The notes under the pieces: model-generated
What the model was told of the DNA's origin: nothing
Seen by the model: the letters and a program-made list of their open reading frames with translations, nothing else
Database searches by the model: none
Program-made: the position numbers and the translations under genes
NCBI GenBank assembly: GCA_013397455.1
Contig: VYZB01000035.1
Span: 1,662,288-1,726,287, forward strand
Source of the DNA: Crotophaga sulcirostris
Taxonomy: Eukaryota > Chordata > Aves > Cuculiformes > Crotophagidae
Length of the DNA stretch: 64,000 bases
Direction: 5' to 3'
Shown: piece by piece, positions 12,583-35,429 of the stretch
How positions within the stretch are numbered: position 1 is the stretch's first letter
Layout of the letters: every line of letters starts with the position of its first letter

Positions 12583-15042
12583 TTTATTGCAGTCAACACT
12601 GACTGAAATTAAGAACCACTTTTTTACAATTCTCTCATATTACCCTTTCCTCAGCCTTAGGCATTTAAAGCTGCTCAGCTGTTTAGGCATTTAACAGGTC
12701 AAATTGCAAGGCATTTTGGTTTGCTGATTTCCACAGTTAACTAGAATCTTAAGCCATGTTCCAAATTCACTATGAATCATCTCTAATTTTTCTAGTTCTA
12801 CAGAAGTTAATGGAGTGCAATCTCTGAATTAGGGCAAACAGGCAAATGTATAGTACTCTTGATTTTTCACTCAAGCACACAGAATTTTCTCTTTATCCAA
12901 TTTGTATAAATTTTCTTCAAGATTTCCGGTCCTTGTATCTTTTCCAGTAGCAACTTCACAATAACGTCTGAGTAAACTTTGAAGAATTGTTGATCTGTTT
13001 GAAGCCTTCATATATTGTTGTGGAATTTTCCCACTACTCACACCTAGAAAGGACCAGAAGATTAGCTTGGACAAATTACTCTGAGCATGTTTTTGCCATG
13101 CAGGCAGCCACAATGGTGTGATAAGGTGAGATTTATGGTTCTAATGCCTGCTTACTCCAATACTGGCATGCCGGAACAGTTAGTGATACCACCATACAGG
13201 CTATATTGCTCAGAACATGTGGCCTCCTGCTTTCTCCCTCTGCAAAACCAAAGCTGTGCAAAGGAAAGAAGAATAAGGCCTTAAAAGGATGGAAAAAGGC
13301 ATGGATTCTTAACATGGCTGGAGTAGGACAATAGATCACTATCAAACAAAGCACAACTAATTTTCCCTATATTGCCACACATACAATTCACTAGGACAAA
13401 AGCCTACACTCTCTCTGAAATCCTTTTTACATTCACATATGAAGATGTGCACATTAATGGATCCTGGGATGATCTGGGAAATTCCTTCAAACACACTATG
13501 GTTCTCCAGGAGAAGAAGAAAAGTTGCAAAGACAAGATCAGGCTGATGTTGAAGTAGCGCCTCTTTACTCCTTTTAACCTAGACATGCTGTTTAAAGGTA
13601 ATATTTGTCATCATTACTGCACTAGGCATCCAAGAACAGCCTAGAGAAAGGTGCAAAAATTCCAGGATGAAGGACACTGTCTTTCTGAAAGTTCAGCAAG
13701 AGTCTGGGTAGCATCCATATTATCCGTGTTTCTTTTACACTGTGGGAAGGAACAAGCCAGGCTCTGTGCACATCATTCAGATGGCCCATAATACCGAGTT
13801 AAGTGATGGCAAAAGCATAGTTCCAACGCCGTGTGTCTAGGATTTCGAGCACCATTGTGATCATATCTTGATGCATTATTTCCATACTAGATGCAGCTTG
13901 TTGCCAGAGTGCAAGTAAACTTTGTAAGCAACTGCCATGAGTCAGTCCAGGTGCAGTAAGTTAGCAAGAAGCTCAGGCACTCTAGTCTAGGAGAAGAGTA
14001 AAAAAAGAACAACGGTCCTTGTTCTCCTGCCTTGAGTGAAAGTAAACAAGTCCATTGTTATCTGACTTTGCCAAACCTCGAAGTATAATGCTAGAAGGAA
14101 AAATAAGTTTTACAGAATTGAGCATATACAACCCTTTTCTTCCCTTCATAAATTCTATGTTACACTAGTTGAAACTACTGAAGTGTTTACAGTATGCTAT
14201 ATATATAATGGCACATCTAAGCTTTTTAAAAGGATCAGAACATTTCAGGAATATCTCTGGTGCTGAAAAAGGCTAATGTATTACAAATCATATAATATTT
14301 TAATTCAGAAAAAATATGTTTGGGTATTTTGACCTAGCATCATAAGGGTTAGGAAACCAAATGAGGATGCCATGAAGCATGACTGACGAATCAGTCGAGC
14401 TAGTCTGCTTCAGATACATATTGTGCAAGGCATTATCGCTGCAATCAGTCACCAAAATGCATATTTAGTTTTTGTACATTAAATACTACACCTGTGAACC
14501 TATGTAAAAGATATACAAAATATAAATGTCATCAGGACTGTATATTTCAAATTTTTTAAAATAAACACAAAGTTTATATATATGTAGGCATATAGGTTGT
14601 AATTTCAATGTCAACACTAGCACAGTTTGTCTCTTCTAAATACAGACCTGTATACTTCCTAGTCCAACACATGCACCTACGAACACATGATCATGCACAC
14701 AGCTTTACATTCTGCTGTTTGCAGAAGAGTCAGAATATACAGCACTGTACATTGTCTTAACTCAAAATTGATTGACAAACTAAGGAAGATGCCATTCAAA
14801 AGAAATTCCTTGTGAGTCATTACCAAAAGAACAGAGAAAACCAGGGGTATAGTTATTTCATCTCAATAAAAACACTGAAGACCATGGTGATGATGACCTA
14901 AGATTCATAATGCTTTGTCCGGGATGTGGTTGGGTCTCTTGGACAAGAACAACAGTGTAGAACTGGTTGCTATTAACACATACCAAACACAGTTAGAATG
15001 AGGTGTAGAGCTTTCACAACATTATCCAATCCAGCTCTGGGT
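12583..15042 (-). other. Probable KIAA0408 3' UTR region
   Basis: Downstream of the KIAA0408 stop. Minus-strand poly(A) candidates are ATTAAA at 14299-14304 and AATAAA at 12583-12588; a long 3' UTR ending at the second would be about 2.46 kb. The choice cannot be made from sequence. An open minus-strand segment at 12871-13043 lies inside it and is described separately. Confidence 0.4.
12871..13043 (-). CDS. Candidate terminal exon of an unrecognised gene
   Basis: After a good acceptor (GGTCCTTTCTAG|GT) the minus strand is open for 56 codons to TGA at 12871-12873. The peptide has ordinary protein composition, with MKASNRSTILQSLLRRYCEV and TGNLEENLYKLDKEK. I recognise no family. It lies where the KIAA0408 3' UTR could be, so it may be a chance frame. 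The first codon is split (needs one base from an upstream exon), and I could not assign that exon. Confidence 0.25.
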
Positions 15043-24170
<9,128 letters not shown>

Positions 24171-27100
24171 TTAGTTCTAGCTTTCAGGAAAAAAAAAACA
24201 CAATTAAGAAAATCCCTGAAAATAATTAACTGGAATGTGATTACATGATATATATCTGGATGTGACTGGAATATGGACGAACTAAGGACACGGACCCAAG
24301 GGCAGAGAGGCCCAATTTGGAAAGGGAAGGAGGGACATGCATCCAGCATCAAAGAATTCAGGAATGTTGACCGTAGCAGGCTTTGTACTGTGGCCACTTC
24401 ACATCTTTGCCATTACTCTTCATTATAAACCACTTTTCAATGAAATTCGAGTCTATGTGATATTGAATGGCACTTCAGGACCTTGGGATCCTGCAACGCC
24501 TGCCCTTGAGGGTGAAAGCTATTTTTATGTTTGTTGAAAAGACAACTGCAAGTGTAAAGGTATCATGTTTGCTCATGCAGTCCTTTCACACATGCATGTA
24601 GTACGACAAAGACTGTGATATTCTTTTGGTAATTGAAGGTTAAACTTGATACACGAAGAAAATTCTCGTGGTTGTATGAATGCTTTGGAATACATGAAGG
24701 AAAAGAGGAGAGAAAAGCTAGTAACAGGTAACAACCACGCATATGCAGCAGAAAGCATCACTCTACTATATAAAGGATTATAGGTCACTATAACAAGTTC
24801 ATGTATTTTGGATTTACAAATCTAAATCTATAAATGTTGATTCCAGGACTAGCATAGGGAAAACTGAGAATTATTTTCCAGCAGCACTGATTCAAATTTA
24901 ATTCAAAACCTTGTTCAGGATATTTAATTAATAAAAATATTTGTGCTTTAGGTTTTCCTTCTTCTTCAGAGCTCTTTGGTATCTTAATACCTGGATAAAG
25001 AATTACTAATGGAATCAATAAATACGTATACTTTAAGGTACATATTTTGGACCTGCTCATGTGGCTTTGGAGCAAAAGTTACCAATTTTATGGGCCTGCA
25101 TTCTTAGGTTTTCCAATGGAAACTTCACTACAATCAGCACATTTACTATCCTAGCAAGGCCAAAATAACACTCACTCATTCGGTTACGATAGCTCCTGTG
25201 GTATAATGGTTGATACACACAGAGTGACACTCCAGTTTGTTAACTTTGGCTCTCAAAGCCAGCTGTTGTGTTACTTAGATGGACTTAGAATCTAGTTCTA
25301 GTCACAAAATGCCTCTGCAGTGCTTTGGTCTCCTGCCAGAAACCAAGCCTATGGAAAGGCAAATGAATTGTCAGAGAGCTACCTTCCAGTAATTTGCTTC
25401 CCTGACTGATGGTCAGTGATCGTCAACTCATAGGAACTGCTCATTTGATCACCCATGTTTTCTTTAATATAGTGAAATTCATTCTTGACCTTCATGTAAA
25501 TTTCTTCCCCATCCTGTATTTCATTGGACGAGACTTGTTGATTCAGCTGTGGCTACTGTGTAATCACTGCTTAAGCAGTGTCTGCATTATTTCAGCTAAC
25601 AGGGAAGCTGATGCCAGACTTGGAGTCAGCTTCTTTCATGAACAAGTAAGCAGAAGAGTTCAGCTGAAGCCCATAGGGTCACTCAGGTCTTCGTATCATA
25701 GAAGTCTTGCTCCAGGATCTCTCAACTAACAGCCATCATAGGCTCAGTCCTAATTCAGGGATTGCAAAACCATTTCCCCCAAGCAATTTTGGCCTGAGGA
25801 CTTCCAGAACAAGCTGACTGTTTTTCAGACATCTCTATCATCCTGTTTTACAATGGTGTATCCGTGCCACCATGTAATGCGGTTTTGGAGCTTACTCTTT
25901 CAAAATCTGACCCACACCTGCCATGGAACTCTGAAATGGCAAATCTATCCCTCACCTATCTACAAACAGATTTTAGACCTTTCTTCTTCCACCTGTCTAA
26001 AAACGTATGGGACAGCTTTGCAAGAAACATAAACTCCCTGAAACTATGAGCTGCTGAAAGACAGCACAGCATTCTCATCATAAAAGAAGTCAAGCACTGG
26101 TTTGCTCATGGCTTCTAAGGGAAGGTAGCCAGGCTACAGAGACTGCACCTCTCCAGGTCAATGTTTCAGCTTTGTATCAGACTTTGGGAAGTGCTGACCA
26201 AAAACAATGTACAAAAAAATTTCACTGCGCTTAAGATCTGTTGCAATCTAGGTAACTATTGCCAATGAACTTTAAAATCATTTCAATACTTTGTCACTTT
26301 GCTAATTCAAAGGTGGCAATTTTTAGTGCAGTCAGTTGCTTTTTTTCTTTTTTGCTACATTTGTCTTTAGAACCTTTCAAGAAAGAAAGTCAGAAAGAAA
26401 TAGAAAAACATGTAAATGCTGTAAAATCATTAGCAAGACAGGCAAGCATAATTTGTCTACAACTTGCACAAATGGTGATTTTGCTAGTACACTATTAGTA
26501 ACAATGATCACGTTTCAATCAGCAGCATATTACTAGAGAGAAAGTCAACACTATAAAGCACTTCTTTTACACATATTAGAATCGACATATAATATGGACT
26601 ACTTTCAAGCATGCATATAGCATTTAAAAGGCCTTTGGTGGTTTCTTAGTGTTGGGAACTACGACTATCATGTTTGCATTCATCTTCACAATTTCCAAGT
26701 TGTTTCATATGTAACTCTGATTATAAAAAGAGATTGGAGACCATCAAAATGAAATCAAGTCTTGGAAGAGGTTAGGTACAGATAGTCACTTGTAGCTTTA
26801 AGATCCACAGAAAGCCTGTATTGCTTTTTACGCTTCTCTGATTTCCTTTTGACATAAATTCTGAGAAGAAAACTCATGTTTATTGATGTTAGCAGCTGGA
26901 TGACTGTACAGTTTTGCTGCTATTGTACAGTGGATAAATTCCTTAGAGAGTTTTAACTCCTATTTCTATGACTCTGCCCTTTTTTTTTCTTTGTATTTGG
27001 TATTTCTTTTTTTGTTGGGTTGGGTTTTTTCGCTTGTTTTTTCCCCTACTAGCAATAAAATCCAATTTGTAGTCATGGTAATATACCCTCAATCTGTCTA

Positions 27101-27713
27101 GTGCACTGAGATGTCCCCATGGGTATTTCACGTGGCTTAAACAATCCAAAGGGATGTAGAATGCCAGAATTTAATTTGCTCTGTGGATCAGAACAGTATC
27201 TGTGCTCTTGCAGTATTGGCAGTTTCTGCATGTCCTAGACAAGGTCAGAAGCTCATTACAGCAATCAAATTCAAGCAAATAATCAATTTTGTTTACATCA
27301 GCTGCATTCTCCCCTAACTCTTCCTTTAGCCCTCCCTCCTCAAACAAAAAATATTTTAAGCAGCTAATAATAATGTTATTATTCCCCTATGTCTTACCCA
27401 TGCCCTTTCTATCCACGTATTAAAAATGCAAATTAGTTTGCAACCAACCTTTATCAGCTTCTGAAAGTCATCTCCAGTGACATTAGCCAAGATGTTATTT
27501 TTCAACAGATATTAATTAGACTGGATGTGAACCATTCACATACAAAAATCTTCCCTTGATTTTACAGAAAAAAAGCTGTTAAATTATATTTCCAACAAAG
27601 TACTGTATTTTGGATGACTAAAGAAATTTTAAATTTATTTGTTCATTTACAAAAGTGTGCCATCATGTGTCACAATACTGCACATTTAATACATAAAAAG
27701 AAACTACAGTTGA

Positions 27714-27860
27714 GTAAGAAAGAGAGAGAAGAAGGGAAAGGAGCAAGATAGAAAGAGAAAGAAAGAAGGAAAGAGGAAGAAAAAACAAAGAAGGGAAGGA
27801 AGAGAAAAAAAGAAAGAAAAAGGATGGAAGCACGATAAAGAAAGAAAGAAGGAAAGAGAC
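27714..27860. repeat. Long polypurine (GA/GAAA-rich) tract
   Basis: About 145 bp almost wholly A and G on the plus strand, made of GAAA, GGAA and GAGA units with only a few pyrimidines. Such tracts are mutable and can form triplex DNA. Confidence 0.93.
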
Positions 27861-28326
27861 TTGAGTGCTTACAGTGCTACCTGTGATCCCTGTTCTGTTG
27901 ATCTGTGTCTGCTCTAAAGAAACTAACTAATAAAAATCTTACCTCTAAGAATAACATACAGGAACACATTACATATAAATAACATTAGATATATGTTTAA
28001 ATAACTGTTTGCCACATTAGGAATTTGGGTTTTTTAATCTTAACTGTTTAAAACCACTGATTTAAAATAAACTGTAACCATACCTTTAATGAAATAAGAA
28101 ATCCTGTAGAAGTTTCTCAGTCCATTTCTAAATAGCAGTGAAAGCAATGAAATGCATAGCTAGCTGGCATCCAGTTCTGTGAATCTTGATCTTTAAAAGA
28201 AATAAGAAAGCTAAGAAAGACACAACTTTTCAACTGCGGCAGCATTTGCAACTCTCTTTGAATAACTCCGCAACTTTTGCAAACTGAAAAACAGTTCCGT
28301 TTAGCATCATCCCAGCAGCTGGCTTC

Positions 28327-28338
28327 CACGTGACGTCA
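28327..28338. promoter_or_regulatory. Overlapping E-box and full CRE
   Basis: CACGTGACGTCA contains a palindromic E-box (CACGTG) overlapping a perfect palindromic CRE (TGACGTCA). Several other CpGs lie within 100 bp to the left. The site is about 4.3 kb upstream of the KIAA0408 ATG in transcript sense and is a candidate for its promoter. Confidence 0.4.
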
Positions 28339-31300
28339 GTGCATGGAGGATGGTTTTAAAGTCATCTCTTCCAACCCCCAGCTCTGTAACTTTATATCTC
28401 CTCATATTTTGTGTAAACAACTCCAAGTCCAGGACATTTTTAGGTTTTATAGCGCAGTCCAGTCTTTAAAACGTGCCAAAGCAGCCAGTGTTAATATTAA
28501 AGCTATGACAATAGGCAACTTTAGTTTCTTTTATTAGCACCCATGTTGTAAAGGAAGATTCTTTGCTGCTTTTCAGCCCCAGTTTTCAGGGTTATATTTT
28601 TTTAATGTGATCATTTTGAGCTTTGCAACTTGATCTTCATAAATACTTTGTAAAGGGAGTCTGTTCAAAGCAGCAGTTTGTTGTTTAACAGCTATCTTAA
28701 AGAGTTAAAAGCAAACTACTCCTCCCTAAAATCTTTTTCTGTACTCTAAATACGCTATAACTTATGAAGTGCAGAATTACTGGGCACTGTGTAAACCTAC
28801 TGTCTTGCATTCAGGGAACGGTGATAATGGTTTCTGTGGGACACACCCAGATATTCCTGCTACTTTATAAGGTTTCTGGATCAGATTCTGCAGTCTGTTA
28901 AGATACTTTGCATCTCAGCAAAGCAAACTGCTTGAAGTTGGATGGAGAATCTCCCTTGTGCAGGGAAACTCATCCCTGGCATAAGACTATCAAGGAAGGT
29001 CCAAAACCACCTCAGCCTGGATTCAGAGCCCTGAGACTGCCCATAGCAAGTGTTGGTATGGGGTGAGGGAAGGGAACGTATGTACACAAAAATGATCCAG
29101 CCAGTGAAAGTCCTGACCCTGAAGCCAGTGTAGTGAAATTTAGCTGCTCCCCCTGCTGAGCTGCAGACACAAGAAGCTCAACAACTCTGCTCACTCCTTG
29201 CATCCCTGCCTGCTGCAGCCCCTCTTCCCTCGCACTGCGCGTCAGATTGCTTCCATTAAACACAGTGAGGGAGACCCTTCGGCAGAACCTTCGTCCATGA
29301 ACTACTGCCCTTCTGGGTACTTGTGCTTGGTTGTGTCTGTGGACAGTGACTAAGACCATCAGAAAATTCACATTGCAGGGAACATTTGTCTTGACATGTA
29401 CCTGCAGAAGGGCCACAAAGTACTTCACTCACGCAGCATAAAATTCTGGACAAACTCTACTATCAGATGGGTGTCTTCAAACGCATTCAGCAGGAGTGAC
29501 ATATATTTTTGTGGGCAGAGCAGCTGATGACAAAAGGATTTGTGAGATGAAGGACACAGTATGAGGATTCACACATCCTTTGCTTAGTCAGCACTCTCCT
29601 CTTCAGACCAATAAGCTTTTATCTGTGATAAAATCTATGCACAGTGTAAAGATTTTAGCTCTGAATGCATTTTACAGTAAATACCAAAGCAGGTTTCAGG
29701 GAAACAACATTTTTTCTCCTTATATGGTCTAGCTGTAAGTCTCAGTGAATACATCATTTGGGTGCTTATTCTTCTCCCACCTAAAATAAATAATGGGACA
29801 TGGGCTACTTGTGAAAATTTTAAAGATGCTCTAAAAAGTGAACAAAGATGCTCTAAAAATGAGCAAAAATGCCCAAAGATATGACTGAAGAAAATCCTCA
29901 GTCTCTGAACTCTGAGGATTTAAAAATTCCCTGTTCATAAAGCAAATGTGTGACATTCTTTCGCGAGGTTATGTCCCAATATGCCAGCTGACATAGCTGG
30001 GAATGAAGCCTGAATGCCTGGGAGCAGAACCGGGCACACAGCTGGAGGCTGCCTCTTCCCTGAAGCCAGCACAGCTGCACCACTGCAAATGATGGCAGAC
30101 TCTGAAGACATATTTTTTTCACTCCTGTGCATCAGCCTAGGATATTATTCTTGTGTATTTAACATTGCTAACTCAATGCCCCTTGTTTTGCTACAAGAAC
30201 TAGCAAAGTATTTACCGAAGTAAAACACAATAAAATTTAAGAAAACAATGGGCTAAATCTCAGACTTGAGTTTTCACTCAGGCAAAATCCTATGTTTCTG
30301 TTAGTGTGAGAAATCAGGAACTTGTGAGACTGAGGAGCTCATTAGGAGACAAGAGCTGGACCCCACTCAACCAATCAATGAGCCGTGTTAACCTTGTCCT
30401 AATATTGGAAAGGCAGAGTAAAGCTGGGAAAAAAAAAAGCACAAAGTAAGCTCTAAAAACCTGGGCTCCTGATATTCTTAAGTGTAGCAGTAGTGACTTT
30501 TGCTTTTGGGGAAAAAAACAATTATCAAACAGAGACTGTCCCTCCCTGAACCAGCAGCAGGCAAAGCAGCAAATGTGGTTTTCTGGCCTCTGGCAGAGGC
30601 AAAATAGGAAAGCTATTGTAGATTTTATGTGTCCAACATACTGCTTCCACAGGCAAAGTGTACTTTGTCCATAACTGGTATCAGCTCTGCTTGTGTTAAA
30701 AGTCAGCACCTCAACTAAAAAGGTGCAAGGGCATTTTAAACAAGCCCTCTGATAATTTCTCTTCAGCATGCAAAACTTAAGACAAAGGAGTATGAGTTTC
30801 AGCATGAGCTATAATCTGATTACATACTCAGGGTAGTGTGTATTCTGGTTAATATTCTGCACTCAGGAAGCATTTCAGAGCTTCTTCGGTTTTCCTGCAC
30901 TACTAGCTTGGTAATGGCACACCTATTTTGCTGTGTCCACATGAATTTGGTAACAAGAAGAAAGTACAGCACTGCTGCTACTGTAATCAACCCAGTCGCA
31001 ACATCAGATTTCTGAACGATGTTACTTTTTACACCTTGATAATCCTGGCAAATGTATCTCAGGAGTGGATATTTAAATCAGGAAACGGGCACAAGGGAAT
31101 ACAAATTCTGCCTCCTCTTACTATTGTGCACTTCTGCAATAGTAGATAACTTACTGGAGAAACAGAGCCAACAAAGTGTTATGTCATGTCACTTCTCCAA
31201 GGTTACATTGGAAATCGGTGGCAGATACTTTAGATGTTTACTTTAAATAGAGTAACTGTAATTTTCCCCATAGGCAACTGCATGTGTAATGGCAAAAGTT

Positions 31301-32060
31301 GGGTTTGAATATCACTTCCCCTGGCATTAAATCAGAGACAGAAATGTAAGCCAATGGGAATTATGTCCCTGATACTAATGCCTTTAGAAGTCTCCTACTC
31401 ACCTATCAAATTCTGGGGTGATTAAGGGGAAGGGCATCTAATACCCTAAAGCTCTGCTTGTTTTCGTAAACAACTCCCGAAGTTCATGTGCAGTTCATCT
31501 CTTTTTATAACACATATTTAGACAGTCGTGGTTTTGGCAATTTTCTATTTTCCGACTGCCAGGCATGTTTCTGCACTATAGCACCCGCTCTCTTCTAGTT
31601 TTGATTCTGAAGCACCAGTGACATCTGTCAGCAGACACTTATTCTATCACTAACTGGAGCTTCAGGCACGAATATTTTTGGTTGAAAGAAATATCTCTAA
31701 TTCTGGAGAAGATGATCATTCTAACTAGTATCATGGGAATTTTTCAGTAATAGTAAAGAAAATATTTGTAAAGGTATTTTGTCAAGACAATCAGAGCCGA
31801 CTCTAAACATGAAACAAATTTAATTGAATTTATCTGGTCGCATTAAAGGAAAAAAATGCATTCTAAATGACATAAAAATTCATTGGAGTTACTGCCAATT
31901 TATGCAAGTGTGAAAAAGTCAGAATTAGATATATAGATGCAAGATCTCCTCTTTCTGAAAGAACATGGAATGAATTCCCCGGGGAACACAGGAAACAGAA
32001 ATTCAATCTTTCGGAGAAATGTAAAACGAAGGCAACCTCAGAGTTCAAAGTCAATGATAT

Positions 32061-32117
32061 TTTTGCCAGAATATTAGTATTTTGCCAGAATATTAATATT
32101 TCACCAGAATATTAAAA
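32061..32117. repeat. Three tandem copies of a 19-bp unit
   Basis: TTTTGCCAGAATATTAGTA, then a copy with one change (AATA), then a more diverged copy starting TTTCACC. This is a small local minisatellite. Confidence 0.92.
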
Positions 32118-35100
32118 AAATGGAAACTGTGAATCTGCTATTGTGATAACTGGAATTTGAACTGAGAGGTAACCTGGTATATCCAACATGTTGCCACATA
32201 GAAGTAAAATCTTACATTCTTATTATTTATCACTCTTTAGAATTAGATGCTATGCAGTAGACTGAACCTAAGGAATGAGCAGTGTCCTGCCTGGATCTGT
32301 CGTGCCCAACTTTCATGCATTCATGCTAGAGGACGTGGATGTGTTTAGCTGTATTTACTCACTCACCTTTGAGGTGGACTTTGCCCACCAAGCCAGTAAC
32401 TGAGTGGGGAGAATCTGCTCATTTCTTGGCAAGTATAATTATTGCATTTCTTTGTGACATCTAATTATTTCAATTCAGCAAGACATAGAACACTTATTTC
32501 TTTGGCTAGATATTATTTTCTGGCTATGGACAGATATCCATACTGATTTTATTAGCTTTCTCAACAGCTTTTAAAATAGTGAAAAACGGAGGGCTGTGAC
32601 CTTCTCTGCAATACCTTGTGAAACAGATAAGCAGCTCCAATCATTCACTTCAAGCCAAATGCAGAAGAACGTGAAAACTGTATCTCATTTCTCATTGAGA
32701 ATTCCCTGAACTGAGGTTTTCAGGAGTCCTCACCATTCTCATGCTCAGCACAGATTCAAAGACCATGGGAACTTCTAAAATGATTTTGTATGCTTTAATT
32801 TCAGACTGTAGCCTGTGCAATGGCTCCCTACATGATCAATAGATCTCAGCTTTGATTTGCCCTGTTGATGCCTGACAGAATTAGTATGAGGAAAGCTCCA
32901 GCTGTATGCAAGAAAAAACCCTATGAGAAATCAATGGGGTTCTGATTGCCAGTCCTGTGCAGAGGTTATCAGCACCTTTTGTCTCAAGAGGTTCATTCTC
33001 ACCTTTTCTGATTTCTGAGAAAGAATCAAATCTTTCCCAATTACTTCCAATATATATTCAATGTATTCATTCAGTGTATTAAATTTTCCTACTGCTTTAC
33101 TATTAGTACTGTTACAGACACACTCAGTGTAAATCAAACCCTCTCTATTCATCTTTATTATATACAAGGCTGAGAAAGGTATAAACAAGTCTGAGTTAAA
33201 ATCTGAAAACCTTGAACTTCTGATCAGAATTTAAGTGTGACTTTTTTCTCTCTTATGAGATTGAGTCAGTAACTTTTAAGAAAACTCAAAAGATCTTTTC
33301 TTCCTTCAAGGGAGACACTAAAACAGAAATAAACTCCAAAAAGTTGGTCTTGTGCTAAGATTTGATATGATATGTTTAAGCCTCAAATTATTACACTTTT
33401 GATGTCCAAACTGCAAATCCATGGAAAGGAAAAAAGAATCTCTCAAGCAGTTGCTGAAAAATTTCTTACAGCAGTTGCTGAGAGAAAAGCAGCAAAAGGG
33501 TCTTTTCACAGTGATTTGAGAACTACCTCTACAGTTACAGAAATTCACTGTGAAGGGATGATACGCTTGACCATATCTTGCCATAATAGCTTCTAATATG
33601 TGGAACTGAACTTTTAGGCAACTGAACATAAATTAGAGCATCTTACAAACTCCTTAAAATTATTTTGGGCCTGACTTTTTCTTTAATTGGGACAGCAGGC
33701 AAGGTTGTCTAGTAATCTCACATATATTGACTATAGTTTCCTTTAGATCTATCTTGCTAACTTCAAATTAAATAGTGACAACAACATCTCCTGGTAGGAA
33801 AAAGTATTTGGATTAAATCAAGGTTAAGTGATTTAACTGATCAAGGTTACTACACCTGCAGAGTACGCTGAAGGAAAGCTAGAAAAATAAGGAGAAAAAC
33901 ATAAGCTTCGTTTAATACTGAATATTATGAGATTACTGTTTTTTTTAGTTCTCATAAAATAAATTTTATTGCCCAACCTCGACTTTCCTCTGAGGGGTTT
34001 CCCTCAAAATGGTGTCTCTCTACTTTTTCAGGTGGCAGAGCACAACCTGGGCACAGAGATGGACTGTTTTTACTGGGGAATGAGTCAATGGAACAGAGTA
34101 CTAGCTTGATAAATCAAAGGAAATTTTTTTTGCCAGTTAGAAAAACAGTTGCTTTACATATTCCTAGATTTTTTTATCATGGCATCTGCACAAAAAAATT
34201 CATTAATATACTTACTTGTAAATGACCACCTTTGGAGAATTCACATTTGTGGGATTCAGTGGTTTCAACATAGGTTCAATAAAAGAGAAAAGAAAACTGA
34301 GCTCCACTGGGCATTTCAGATGAGGTTTTCATAGTGGGAGACCTACTGCTTGTAGGAACTGCCTGTGTTCAGTGTGACAGAAAGATCGTGAATTGTCGGT
34401 GCTCTCAGTGCAGCCTCTTGTAGGCAAGACAGAAATATTCAGTGACTATTGATGCATACCTATGTACAAGTTTCCCTCACCCATGGCTGCTCTCTACCAG
34501 TGGCATGGTTAAAAGGTGTCGCTCAGCAAGCCAAGAGGAACCATGTACATTCAAAACTCATTCTGAAACCTTGAGAGAGAATTCAGAGCCCTGGCAGCTA
34601 CACACTGGAAAATGTTATCTGATAAAACAGGTTGTTAGGGAAAGACATTTGACATCAGGCAAACTGACTAGCATCACTTCCTTCAGTTCAAGTCAGACTG
34701 TAGCATGGCCACTTTTTCTAGAGCACAGAGAGAATGCAGCCAGCCTGCATCTCCCAGAAGACTCCTTGCTTACTCTGATACCTTCTCCTCCTCATGTATC
34801 TCATTCTTAGGGGCTGCAGCTCCTTACCACATTTCTAGGTATAGTGCTCTATATACCAAACATTCTGATTTTGTCCCCTCTGTGGTGTCTAATCCACACA
34901 ATGCAGTGCTGAAAAAATGTTATCACCACACTCATGCGAAATATGTACAAGCTATGACATACAACTGCAGAACACACACCGAATGTAGTTTTACTATTCA
35001 TATGTGGTTAGAATACAAATTGTTCTTCTGGGAGTGGGAAAGAGGAAAGGAACAGACTCCTCACACCCACTCTGCATATTTCTGGTTTGCTTCTGATTTG

Positions 35101-35146
35101 GTGCAAATTAATGAATATTAAATTAGTTCAAGTCACTCAGGAACTT

Positions 35147-35152
35147 TTTATT
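35147..35152 (-). other. Candidate MTCL3 poly(A) signal
   Basis: AATAAA on the minus strand (TTTATT on plus) about 280 nt downstream of the MTCL3 stop at 35430. No other canonical hexamer was seen between the stop and this site. It is a prediction from motif and position only. Confidence 0.45.
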
Positions 35153-35429
35153 CCAAAATGATAAAACCAGATGAAGTGAAAAATCTAATTTTCTGTTTGC
35201 TTACCTGAAACACCGTGGTGAGAGAGTTTCCTATTCAAGTGGGTGACTTTTTGGTATGTTTTTTGTAGTTTTTTTGGTTTTGTTTCGGTTTTGGCAAACA
35301 AGTAGTCTTCAGTGTTTTTACAGCAGTGTCTATTACAGAAAATATGTCTCTTGCACTTCTTATCTTGGAGGGTGGACAAAATAAACAAACTGAAAATAAT
35401 ACTACAATGAACAGTAAATGAGGAATGGC

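Noticed and set aside
25194..25265. tRNA-like words (GTGGTATAATGGTTGATAC)
   Set aside because: Resembles a D-arm and box A, but there is no box B, no anticodon arm and no acceptor pairing.
28355..28385. CR1-like phrase (GTCATCTCTTCCAACCCCC)
   Set aside because: Only about 20 bp agree with the CR1 3' region and the flanks do not; could be chance.
30314..30805. 163-codon minus-strand ORF
   Set aside because: Cys/Leu/Phe-rich and low-complexity, with no matching splice signals; judged random.
35185..35388. Minus-strand ORF ending near CACGGTGTTTCAG|GTAAGC
   Set aside because: Briefly considered as the MTCL3 tail exon because of the VFQ reading and good donor, but the true tail exon at 35430-35540 matches fully.
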